Below are positions 23,664 through 34,363 of a stretch of 64,000 bases of DNA, piece after piece (within the stretch, counting starts at the first letter, position 1; every line of letters begins with the position of its first letter). The position numbers and the translations under genes were made by a program. This stretch comes from Heterobasidion occidentale (Eukaryota; Basidiomycota; Agaricomycetes; Russulales; Bondarzewiaceae): positions 930,001-994,000 of the forward strand of contig JBCAQO010000012.1 in NCBI GenBank assembly GCA_039111635.1, read 5' to 3'. A model generated the notes under the pieces. It was not told the DNA's origin. It saw only the letters and a program-made list of their open reading frames with translations, and searched no databases.

Positions 23664-24188
23664 GGCAAGAGGGAAGTTGAAAGTGGCGAGTTGCTCAACA
23701 CTGCGTGCACCGCAGGGTTTTTCCTGGGATAAACTAGGCTCGGGATAAACCGTGGATAAAACCGTGGATATCATGTAATAAAGTGTTTGTTTAGGTTTGT
23801 CCGCGGAGATTACCAAAATTTATTCCGGGATAAAGCTGGTCGGGGTCGTTGGATGGGCTCTACTGTCGTGGCTCCGAAGTTGCAAGCGACCTCGTATTTC
23901 CTTCGTAGTACTATAGTAGTCTCATTCAATAAAGGTGAATACTGCAAGAATTTCTGCTACGAAGCGCACGCTACGACACAGTCAATTGTCAAAAGATTCG
24001 GGGACAAGACCTGGCGATCCCAGTAGAAAAAAGAACATGTTTCAGAGAATTTGACAGGTCTGCGTCTATATTTTTTCTTTTTTTTCGTACAGGCTCGCAG
24101 CAAGGCTCCTTCTCAGGAAAATATCCGACATCGAAGCTAGCCGCTTAAAAAAATGTATAAGCATATCCTCGACAGGACTACCAGCGTG
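23664..24188. other. Intergenic: Crinkler-like promoter and Sam50 3' flank
   Basis: It contains the GGATAAA cluster described separately and AT-rich DNA near 24060-24160 adjoining the Sam50 3' end. A 79-codon plus frame (23787-24026) shows no recognisable content. Confidence 0.45.
23727..23834. promoter_or_regulatory. Cluster of four GGATAAA repeats upstream of the Crinkler-like gene
   Basis: GGATAAA occurs at 23727, 23743, 23754 and 23828, with a related GGATATC at 23766, all within 108 bases and 64-170 bases upstream of the minus-strand start codon. GATA-type zinc-finger regulators bind GATA cores, so this is a candidate regulatory cluster, by inference only. Confidence 0.3.
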
Positions 24189-25918
24189 CTATAAGAATTC
24201 GAGACCCATCCCGATCTGAAAACCTTTTCTGCAACCATCTGACCTTGCTGCGACCAGCGGCACGCCGAAATTAAGTTCGACCTTGAGTGGGTCAAACAAG
24301 TACACGAGCCCCACCCCCGCAGATACGGATGGTTGCAAAGCGCAAGTTGATAAATTCGAGGATAATGTCTTGGCTAGAGCGGCTGAGAGCATGAGTCACT
24401 GTAGGTGCTTTCAAGATGGAGAGGTCACGAACAAGGCTGCAACGCTTGTAATTGGCCGGCATTGACGAAAAGCTGCGCTCGCAGTGGCCAATGTGTCCTG
24501 CGAGGGATGGTCGACGTCAAGTTGAGCCCAGCCGCCCAGTATACATCACCGCCGACAGCATCAGCTACTCGCGAGGTCAGGAAATCAGGGCCGAATCTTA
24601 GAACGTTGTTTGACTAGATGCTTACAGCCATCACGGGGGCCCATGGCGTTCGCGCGGAACATGCGAACACTGAGCGGGCCCCTAATTGGAAAACGATCCG
24701 AGAAACGGGAAGGCCTTGCAGGCTATAGAGCAGTCCAGCACGGCCAGAAAGTGAGAGAGACTTCATCCCGCGTCAGACCTATTGTGTAAATCATCAGGGA
24801 GGCAAGACTCACGAGGCTGGTAAGAGAGGACGAGATATCCGAGTTTCGGCTTCGGTCTTGTAGAAGGACACATCACCGCCCAGACCGGCGAGCTCGTGGA
24901 ACAGCTTGTGAAATGACCTCGGCTGCTAGGGAACTTTGCGTCTCGGGTGTCTCGGATCCAGGTATGGAAGACAGAGGACTTGATTGATTGGCGGCGGTCT
25001 CTCTCATACTTTTCCGACACATTAGTATACACAGAGCGTTCAACGTGTGCATGACATCTCACCTGATAGACGCAGAGGGCATTAGATTTCCGACATGCCT
25101 GAGGACTGCTTCGTAGCCTACCTCGTGTTGTCCTGTCGATGGCGAACCGCTCTTCGAACGAGTTGTTGGCATTCGGAGGATATGAAGGATGTAGGCCGGA
25201 TTCGACTCACCTTCAACGTCGCCTTGACCCCACGCAACCCCTCAGTACAACTCGCATGGCCGGTGTAATCTCTGTCCAGGGCAAATACAGAAACGTCGCC
25301 GAAGGTCTTGAGAGTCGATGTCGTCGATGTGACCGGCGCAGACAATGTCGCCTGGAAAGAGCGACGAGTTTTCGTCCCAACAGAGACATTCGCTTCGAGC
25401 ACTTCTGCCCCGCCGAAAACGTTACGAATGCGTCCTGTTGCGTTCTGTAAGAATAGTTGAGGTCCCCATGCTTAAGACCGAGGATGTTCGAGACATACTG
25501 CGGAGCCTTCATTATTTCCTACTTCAGTTGAGGTCTTCACGTAGAATCTCCCTTTCTCTCGTGTTGTAAAGATGACATCGACATCATTCTCCCCTGCCAA
25601 AGCTTCGCGATTGCGTTCCAACTTGACCTCTATCGACTTGAAAACATCAGTGCGCTGAAGGATATGGCTGATTTCTCGCGTGGTGCGAAGAACGGATGCT
25701 AGATTCGATGGTTGGTCATGGGGAAGATAAGGATTGATCAAGGAGGCGAGGAAACTCTTGCGCGTGTGGAGGGCGCCGTCAACACGCACGGACGCTATGC
25801 GCGTAGGAAAGTCAAGACTCTCATTGACCTATGGGAATGATTCAGAACGGGGATGATTGAATGAGTTCTGGAGGTGCTCGTTTACCAGGTCGGCCAGATG
25901 AAGGGAATGTGGACTCAT
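24189..25918 (-). CDS. SAM50: Sorting and assembly machinery subunit Sam50/Tob55
   Basis: The start ATG (25916-25918) gives MSPHSLHLADLVNESLDFP after the first splice. A POTRA-like segment follows (RVDGALHTRKSFLASLINPY, LQRTDVFKSIEVKLER, DVDVIFTTREKGRFYVKT). Omp85 barrel strands follow: GGAEVLEANVSVGTKTRRSF, TFGDVSVFALDRDYTGHAS, FHTWIRDTRD, HELAGLGGDVSFYKTEAE, GPLSVRMFRANAMGPRDG, and the signature last strand KGFQIGMGLEFL, with stop at 24189-24191. Sam50 inserts beta-barrel proteins into the mitochondrial outer membrane and is essential. One exon changes frame near 24910 between SRGHF and KLFHELAG; adding one T to a TTT run restores the frame, so a homopolymer assembly error is likely. An in-frame TAG upstream of the ATG supports this start unless there is an earlier exon. 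Confidence 0.9.
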
Positions 25919-26116
25919 GTCAATGTGATTGCGGAGTCGCTGGAGCTGGCAGGAACCTGTCCGGCACGTGATCGGGATGTCGAGCGCGTCTTGGAATTGG
26001 GCCTCCTCCGGCTTACCGCAGGCGCTCGTCGGAGCCGACCTGACAGCTGCAATTTTCTTTGCTTTTTCTTGCTATCTCCTCCTTGGCTGAGACCACGGTC
26101 AAGCCTGCTTGTCGCC
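25919..26116. promoter_or_regulatory. Compact divergent promoter, Sam50 (-) and MATE (+)
   Basis: Only 198 bases separate the two start codons, so both genes must share promoter DNA, unless the Sam50 gene has an upstream exon. No specific motif was identified. Confidence 0.5.
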
Positions 26117-28739
26117 ATGTCCCAGACGTACATGCACTATTCCACTTCCTCCTCTCTTCCCTCAGATTATGCTCTCCTATCTCGCTATGCCGCTGCCCGT
26201 GGTCTGGACGAAAACACCAATACTATCGCATCCGACGAAGAAGTCGAAGCTAACAATCACGATGCTGGAGAACCCTCCGATGCTTCTCTCACCCACCAGC
26301 GTCGCAGCAGCTTTCCGACGCCTTTCATCCGTCCCTTGAACCCGACCATAGCTTCTCGCCCCGACACTTCTGTTGCACCAGTCACGCTTGCTAACGAATT
26401 CACGCCCCTCCTTGTGCCTCGAATTGAGGAAGAAAGTGACGATCTTCCAGGCGCAGCTGGAGAGCATACGCCTCGCAGCTTATTCTGGGAGGAGCTGCGT
26501 ATCCTCATGAAGTATACTTTGCCAGTCTACGGGTTCGTTCCGTTCTCATCCAATCCTACGATAACCAATTTGACATGAACATCTTTAGAACTCATGTTCT
26601 CGAGTATTCATTTGTCATTGCGTCTGTTGTTTCACTCGGACATCTGTCTACGACTGCTCTAGCAGCATCCACGCTCGGATCCATGACTGCAAGTGTGTCA
26701 GGCTTCAGCATCATTCAAGGGTTTACAAGCACCTTGGACACCATGCTTCCCAGCGCCTGGACATCTTCACATCCTGAGCTCGTAGGATTATGGTCTCAGC
26801 GAATGGGTCCGTTTCTTCATACGTCTTTGGGGCTATGTTTAGAAGCTAACACCGAATAATAGCCGTTGTCATGAGTATCACTCTTATCGTAAGTTTGGAA
26901 TGATTCATCTGTTCATTCATCACAGTTAATCTTGACATCATCCTCTCCAGCCAATCTTCGCTATCTGGTTCAGCTCAGAATCGATTCTCCTTGGTCTCAG
27001 ACAAGATCCGGAGGTCGCACACCTTGCGGCGGTGTACCTCAAATGGGTTTCGATCGGTCTACCCGCCTATGCTTTCAATTGCATATCTCGGTGAGAGCTC
27101 TTTGAGTTCACTTTCCAGGATTCATTGCTAACCCGAGCTTCCTTAGTCGATATTTTCAGTCTCAAGGTACCAAATCGCGACAAATTTCATGTATAATTCA
27201 TTCATGAATGTTTCAAACGTCAGGCTTGTTCGCTGTCCCGACCCGAGTTATATCCGCAATTGCACCATCAATGCGCTTCTAAACTATCTTCTTGGCAAGT
27301 GGATCCTTGATGTCCCTAGCATTCCGATCCATCTCTTATACTGTTTTTTAGTCTGGGGACCCAAGCCTATTGCTCTAGGCTTCATCGGTGCTCCGATCGC
27401 GACCGCAATCTCATTTAATCTGGTTTCTCTGGTATCCATAGTATACGGTGTCTGGTTTGTCCCGCGAACGGCCTGGCATCCTCTGTCTCGTCGCAGTTTC
27501 ACGAACCTGGGCTTACTCGTTCAGTTGGGACTTGCTGGGGTTGGTGAGTAGCGCTTGTTATTCTGCTTTGAGCGTATTATTCTCAACCATTTATCAAGGT
27601 CAAACTGCATCTGAGTGGTGGTCTTGGGAGCTTATTGGTCGTACGTTGTTTCAAAATGAAGACAAATATATAACTCATCTCTCACTCGTCACAGTTGCTG
27701 CTAGTCTGTGGGTAGATGATACTCAACCGTGATACAAGAATACTAATCTATGAGATCACAGCCTTGGTCCTGTCGCGCTGGCCACCCAGTCAGTCCTCTT
27801 AGTATCAGCATCCACCGCATTCCAAGCCCCGTTTGCTCTGAGCGTCGCAGCTTCCGTGCGGTAAGTAACCCTTCATCACCGTCCGCTATGCTGGGTTCAT
27901 CAGAGGTTATATAGAATTGGGAATCTACTGGGCGAACAAAATACGAAGCGTGCAGCATTAGCCACGCAAATCTCTTTGCTGCTTGCATTTGTTCTCGCAG
28001 GTATCTCCAGGTCAGCCTTCTCACCGACGAGAAGCTTACTGCAGGCTGATCGTTTTTGCCTATCTAGCACTATCTTCCTTGCCTTTAGACACTCTTGGGG
28101 CTACCTATTTAACAACGATCCTGGTGAGTCCTCTTGTTTATCTGCACTTCTATTCATGTCACTCAATGGATTGTCGCAGCTGTCATCGCGTTGGTGGCAT
28201 CCATCTTACCCCTTGTTTCCCTATTCCAAGTTTTTGACGCTTTGAGCGCCGTTACTGGGGGTGTCCTGAGAGCTAGAGGGAAGCAAGTAAGTTTTGCCTT
28301 CGTGAAGTCACACGGTTCTATAATTGACATTCTTTTGGTCTAAAGTTCACAGGTGCCTTGCTTAACTTGAGGTGCGTGCACGAATTTAACTCTGTTTATG
28401 GTCGAATTTGAATTTGATCGCTGGCGAATTATCGCCGTGGGATTCTGCAGTGCATACTATGTGATTGGTATGGAACAATCTTACCTCCACGTGTTCTTTT
28501 TTCCTGACCAATCGTCTTTGTAAACAGGGATTCCTTTTGGATTATGGCTCACGTTCAGATGCGGTATGGAATTGCAAGGTTTGTGGATCGGCCTGACAGT
28601 ATCGCTTGTCTATTGTGCTGTTGTTGGTGTGCATCTGTGCCTCGCCACTGATTGGGACGTAGAAGTGAGGAAAGTCATGGATCGCTTAGCGATGGACAAA
28701 CAAGGACATCATGACATTGAACAGTCTTCGCATTCTTGA
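26117..28739 (+). CDS. MATE-family multidrug/toxin extrusion transporter
   Basis: The protein starts MSQTYMHYSTSSSLPSDYAL with a hydrophilic N-terminal region of about 130 residues (EFTPLLVPRIEEESDDLPG). The MATE core begins with EELRILMKYTLPVYGTHVLE, followed by the conserved VSLGHLSTTALAASTLGSMT and GFSIIQGFTSTLDTMLPSA, then alternating membrane segments through LPAYAFNCISRRYFQSQG, LGFIGAPIATAISFNL, ISRSAFSPTR-shadowed exons and LWIGLTVSLVYCAVVGV. It ends with a short hydrophilic tail and stop at 28737-28739. About twelve membrane segments are expected. Fungal members (yeast Erc1 and relatives) are secondary antiporters of the vacuole or plasma membrane that export organic cations or methionine-related compounds. 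At least ten short introns interrupt the gene. The substrate cannot be inferred. Confidence 0.9.
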
Positions 28740-29176
28740 TGGCTTGTGCGCTTTCGATGATCTTTTTTTGATCTTGGTCATATATTTGTAGAGCGTTACA
28801 TACACTCATAATCCAGCATCTCAGCACTTCACACGCCTGTACCCTATTCTCACCCCTTGGCTTAGTAGCGAATGAAGAATAGCTATGGATAGTCGCGCAG
28901 TGTTGCTCACTGGCAGAATGGAGACGACTATAGTAAGTGATCCGAGATTGTTCACCGGGTGGATCTTCTAAATTTGCGCCGCACAGCCGGGCTCGCAACC
29001 CGTGTTGAATGGTGACTACCCAGTTCATCACAAGACGCTCACGATTATCCAACAGAATACATTACATACCTCCACGGGGTTTCGTCCCTGGAAAGAACCG
29101 ATGGATACATAAGGTATAGATGCGGGCGGCCCTCTGCCCTTCCCGGGCTTGTCTCTTTTCACGTCCAGAGTCCACT
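28740..29176. other. Intergenic: MATE 3' flank and MFS promoter
   Basis: The two transporters run in the same direction with 437 bases between them. A minus-strand frame (28675-29052) spans it but overlaps the MATE end and has no recognisable content. Confidence 0.5.
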
Positions 29177-31898
29177 ATGTCACAAAGTCAACCCCCCGTC
29201 GACACTGCTAGCGTTCAAGAGAAGGACAAGTCTGTGATTGAGGAGTCGGCGTCGGTAGACTCTGAAATCGACCTGCTCTCTTACCATGAGCATCGTGCTG
29301 GCCGTTTGGTAGTGGATCCCAAGTGAGACTCTGCAGTGTCTTGTCTATATCCATTTCTGATGTTGCTGGACCTACAGCGAAGCTAGGATTGAATTTGGCG
29401 AGAAGGTCGCATCGAAGTTGAAGCTCACAAAGGACGGGTCTAAGGTCCTTTGGCCTCAGCCTACTGATGACCCCGAAGACCCTCAAAACGTGAGCTCAAT
29501 GACCGCCTCTAGCGCTTTGCGTCCATCTCCCGTCAAATGACCTCTGACATAACATTACGACAGTGGAGCTCCCGTCGCAAGGCAATCCAATTGATCATCA
29601 TTACGCTGGCTGCCATTGTACCAGATTTTGATTCTGGAATAGGTTTATTGCTTCTTCGCTGCATGTAATGTGTATATTCACAAAATTTATTCAGGTATTG
29701 CCGGTATATTTGCGTTAGCGGAGCAATTCAATACGACGACGGGCGTGATTAACAACTTAACTTCAAAGTGCGTAAAAATATAATATCTATGTCTTCAATA
29801 TACGAATCTTGTTGAACTTCTGTCAGTTGGAGTATCTTCCTTTTGGGTGAGAGGGCATGCCATCCTCAATTGTTCTGACTTGACTGGTTCCATTGTATGA
29901 ATGCAGGATGGGGAAGTATATTTGCTGTCATGCTTATGCGACGTTTTGGTCGTCTTCCTGTGCTTTTCTGGACGCAGGTATGTTATGTGAGATGTCGCCT
30001 TATTCTCGTTATGCATCAGATGTTTGCAACAGGTGTTATGTCTTGGATTCCTTGTCGGATGCACTTTTGCACCAAATCTCAATACATTCACGGGTGAGCG
30101 GCCTGTAAAAATTCCGGTTGACAAACTTGTTCTGATTTCATTTTTGATCTCAGCAATGCGATGTTTGACAGCATTCTTTGGGTACGTGTCGACCTAGCTG
30201 AAAATTGCGTTGCATGTCATTGATTGATTCGATGTAGCACTTGTCCGCAAGTCACAGTAAGGAGACCCTTGTTTATTCGAGCTTGCTCTAAAATCGTTAT
30301 CAGGGCCTATATATAGTCACCGATATCTATCCTTTCCATCTGCAAGCTCGAAAGGTAAAGTCATAGTACCCCATCTCACAGCCCATGAGGTTCACGCTTG
30401 AAGTACTCAGCTGAACATATGGACTATGGGGTTCATCATTTCCCCTTTCTTGTCGCCGTTTGCGTTTGGGTTCTTAGTTGCACGTGCAAGGTACCTCACT
30501 CAATTTGAACTATAACCATTCTCTCTAACCATACATGTTTAGCTGGCGGTGGGCATACGGAATTGGGTCGATCTATGGTGCCATAGTGCTTGCCCTGATT
30601 GTATTTTTTGGCGAAGAAACGTATGAATCTTTCAGCCATCCTCTTTCTGCCGTCTGAGTTATCATTCTTAGTATGTATGATCGAACGGTCAAGCCTATCC
30701 TCCACGCCCATCTTCTGGACTTCGATACCGCATTGAAACTCTTGTCGGGGTCACGGGCCTCAAAATGGCGAAATATCGGTCTTCGTGGACAGATGTTGTA
30801 ACAGGATGCATCAATATCGTGTGGCGCCCACACCTTCTTGGTATACTTGTCTTCGAGGTTAGTTTTGTTCGATTTGTTCACATCTTCCTATTAATCGCGT
30901 CAACTTAGGGCCTTTTGTTCGGATTCAGCATTGGAATCAACGTATGTAACATGAGACTGCCAGCAGACTGTCCAACTGAAGCCACTGCTGCCAGGTAACC
31001 AATGCAGTCTTCCTCGGAGAACCTGCTCCAGTAGGATTCGGGTTCAGCCCCTTCGCCATCTCTGGCGCTTATGGCACACCCATTGTCAGTAACTGTTTCA
31101 TATCTATTTTGGACACTTGTCTCATGTTTCACGCAGGTCGCTGTGCTCATTGGTGAAGTAGTTGGCCGATTCCTAAACGATTGGATCATGAATGTTAGTA
31201 TTCGTCGCAATGGGGGTGTTTTCGAAGCGGAAAGTCGCCTATGGTACGTATTGTCTGAATGAGCCATTATTTCCTGCTTAACCGTTTGAGGATAGGACAT
31301 GCTACCTTGCTCTACCCTTGTATGTCTGCGGTTTCGTTGTTCTAGGCGCATCTCTCCAGATGCATCTGTCACCTGGTGCGCTTGTGATGGGATGGGGAAT
31401 CGCAGAGGTTGCTGTGATGATCAACACTGTCGCTGTTTGTGCGTACCACCCAAGCTACTTCACTGTGATGAATATTGACGGATAATTGGCAAGATGCCTA
31501 CTGTAACGACTGCTTCCCTAAGCGGAAGGCACGTAATTTTTATCTTCCAGGGCACTCCTTTGCTGACTACCATGCAGGGAGAGATCAGTGCACTCGTAAA
31601 CCTTGCGCGCACGCTCGGAGGCTTCAGCGTCGCATACTTCCAAGTCCCATGGGCTACAAAGCATGGAGCACTGCAGACATTCGGTGTAGAGGCTGCGTGA
31701 GTCCATTTCAGTGTATCAATGTCACAACATCACACTTAGGATCATGATCTTAATTATAGCATCGTGACGGCCTTGTTTTTCCTCATCGTACCGTGGATTC
31801 AGATCAAAGGAAGCCGACTTCGGGTAAGTGATGTAAACCACATACTATGCGCAGTCTTTCATAGTCTCGCCATTCCTCAGGAACGCTTTTCTGTGTAA
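29177..31898 (+). CDS. Major facilitator superfamily transporter
   Basis: The ATG at 29177 begins MSQSQPPVDTASVQEKD, a hydrophilic N-terminus with WPQPTDDPEDPQNWSSRRKA, the lead-in seen in fungal DHA1-type transporters. Membrane segments follow: IIITLAAIVPDFDSG, WSIFLLGWGSIFAVMLMRR with the MFS loop-2 motif RRFGRLPVLFW, TAFFGTCPQVTGLYIVTD, WTMGFIISPFLSPFAFGFL and SWRWAYGIGSIYGAIVLAL. After a central loop come FEGLLFGFSIGINVTNAV, PIVAVLIGEVVGRFLND, YVCGFVVLGASLQMHLSPG, GWGIAEVAVMINTVAVYAY and the NDCFP segment typical of these proteins. The last exon is only GAACGCTTTTCTGTG plus TAA at 31896-31898. Transport is expected to be proton-driven at the plasma membrane; the substrate is unknown. It is next to a MATE transporter without an evident biosynthetic gene. 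Confidence 0.9.
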
Positions 31899-32099
31899 GA
31901 GACATGGTGGTCCTACGCTGAAGTTGATCATTAACAGTCTGTGAGAGAAGGAATACTTGCCTGTTCTAATGGAACGACGTGGAGTTAGCACGTGTGATGA
32001 TCGTGTATGATCCTTGTATATTACAGTGCACCTACAGATGACAATTTGATGATTGCAATCCCGCAGAAGTACAATTTGAATTATCCAGTACATGGAAAA

Positions 32100-33797
32100 T
32101 TACATCTGCATCGATATTTCGCTCGCTCTTCCTGTTTGTGTAGTGACTCGTCTCTTGATGAGCCTGGAAATCATGTCAAGACTACTCTCTGCCACACTTA
32201 TCAGGGCGACTAACCTCTCGAACACATCCAATGGACTTCGACTAGCAATTTCTGCCTGATCGACAGGCATCTCCAATCCGGACTCACCTACTTTGCCATT
32301 CTCTTGGTCGGGCCCAGCAATCGGCACCCAGCTACTCAACGGGCTAGTCCCTGGTTCGTATATCGCCTGTGCAACGTAGAGCAATAGGCCATCCGACTTG
32401 ACGTTCGTCTGTATTGACCGAACTGTCGCTTGTGTGGTCTCCACGTCCATGGCAGCCTCGCTGTGCGAATGCGGCGCAGACACTGGGACCGAGACGCTGA
32501 CAGTGTAAGGGGATCGCGCTAGGGGTATGATATGGGATATAAGGTTCGCAGCCGTTGTGTCTACGTGATACGAAACGGGCAAAAACGATGTCGGGTATGG
32601 GAAGTGATATCCTTCTGCAACGCCGCTTGATGTGTTGCTGGTCGACGCAGTTGGTGTGACGTTTGTCGGTGGTCGCGGAGGAGGAAGCTCAGAAAGGCGG
32701 GTATCTCTCCACCAGAATCTACGAACCGCCGAACATCGGGACGGCTGTCATTGACTCTTCGTATACCCATGTAACGTGAGACTCGAACCGACCTGAAAGA
32801 CGTTTCGCAATCTGCCACATCTTGGCCCTTCCACTTCAGCACGTCGAGCACATGAATCACGCCGTTGACTTTCCAGTTTTGATCCAGGATGCAGTCTAGT
32901 ACCGTGTCAGACGGTAAGGGCGAGGGAAACCTCGGCATGAGCGGCTTCCCAAGCACCCTCGATCGTAAGGTCGTGTTAGGCACTAAGCCGACACGACATG
33001 AGTAAGTGACAAAGAACGAGACGACGATGAAAATATAGATCCATACCGACACCCACGACACCACTTCCAAAATGAGAAACCGCGAGACACCTCTTCCCCA
33101 CCGGAACAGGCGCAACGGCGACCCAGCCTGTCTGTAAGTCGTCCGGCAGCCCGTCGACGTGTCCTTCTCCTCCCTCATTCTCCATGACCCACGACTCCAT
33201 CTCTTTCATCTCCAAAAGCTCCGCATACATGCACCTGTCTGCCCAGGGGCTCGGTTTCTTCACCTTTGGCTGCGCCTGTGCCTTCGTGTGCCCCTTTCTC
33301 TTTTTCTGTTTCTTTGGAACCTCCATGGATGCATCAGGTATATCATCGATCTGAGGCTCTGGTGCAGAGGCAGAGGGTCCTGGTTGGAGTAGAGAGGCGA
33401 ATTGGCCTACACCCTCTCGCACGATCGTATCCTCATCAGCAGTGGATTGATGCCCTCGGCGCTTTATATCGACTTCGTCATCAGAAGGTCCAAGGTGAAG
33501 GTCTGCGAAAAGATCAATGTGACGTTCAGATTCGATGCGTTGCGCTCGTCTCTATTCAAAGGGAGCACAATAAGCAGGACATGATGTTCAATCGGATGTA
33601 CTCAGAGAGAGAACGAGGAGCGTAGGCTCACTCGTTTTTGCTCTTCCAATGCCTAAAATCCGTTCATTAGGGCTCATTGGCACCTTTCTGGAGAGCACAC
33701 TCACTTTAGCACGTCGAACATTCTGTGACAGCGTCCTGTCCGTGATGCTATTGGGTGGTTGTTTGTATGAAGCCTTTCTCTCAGTGAACGTGTTCAT
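32100..33797 (-). CDS. Snurportin-1-like m3G-cap snRNP import adaptor
   Basis: Three small 5' exons give an importin-beta-binding N-terminus: MNTFTERKASYKQPPNSI, TLSQNVRRAK joined to ALEEQKR, then RRAQRIESERHIDLFADL. The cap-binding core follows: DGLPDDLQTGWVAVAPVPVG with KRCLAVSHFGSG, FPSPLPSDTVLDCILDQNWK, VIHVLDVLKWKGQDVADCET-type segment with SFRFWWRDTRLSEL, and SDGLLLYVAQAIYEPGTSPL. These match the snurportin pattern of cap binding, DCIY and VLDV..W(R/K)G. The protein carries spliceosomal U snRNPs into the nucleus by linking the trimethylguanosine cap to importin beta. A Ser/Pro-rich insertion with valine repeats (VSVSVPVSAPHSHSEAAM) lies between core parts. Stop TAA is at 32100-32102; the end of the protein is less conserved, and an alternative intron near 32215 is possible. 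Confidence 0.85.
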
Positions 33798-34363
33798 ATC
33801 GTTGATACGGGATCTATATAAGATGGATGATCGCTATGAGCTATCGCTCGAAGACAGTCGCAGCTTGAAGTATATGAGAGAGCGGGGAAAAGAGGGGCCG
33901 CGCAGGAAAGTCGGGAAAGTGATCGAGCCTCGAGGCAGGGTTTCGCAACGATCGCAGCTCGCAGTTCGCAGCTCGGTTCTGGGTTCTGGATCCTAGAAGG
34001 GCTTTGTTCACGTTCAAGATGATCTTTGCGCAGATAGTCAGCGAACAAAACACAAGCTTGAGCAGACGATGTTGAGTCAATAACGACTCCGATCCGATCG
34101 ATAACAACTGTTAAGAAGGTTCAAGTTTACGCGTCGCCACATGCAATCTGACTGCAGTCCGACAAGATATTTCCTCTATTGAGCAAAAAAACAGAAAAAC
34201 AAAAAAACAAAAATTTAGGTCATCCAAGCGGCCTGAATAAAAGCTTGAGATACATGATGCATAGATCTTAGAATAAAAACCGAGAAATTCCTGAACATAC
34301 GTTCCACCTGAAGAAAGCGAAACCACAAAACATACGACGACAGCGAAATAAACATATAAGATC
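33798..34363. other. Intergenic: snurportin promoter and 3' flank of the next gene
   Basis: It includes an A-rich run at about 34185-34215 (caaaaaaacaga repeats). No gene was recognised. Confidence 0.4.

Noticed and set aside
24189..25918. Sam50 as a pseudogene
   Set aside because: Only one single-base break in a homopolymer was found; all other strands and the terminal signal are intact.
26117..31898. MATE plus MFS transporters as part of a secondary-metabolite cluster
   Set aside because: There is no polyketide, peptide or terpene synthase, P450 or cluster regulator nearby; the neighbours are housekeeping genes.
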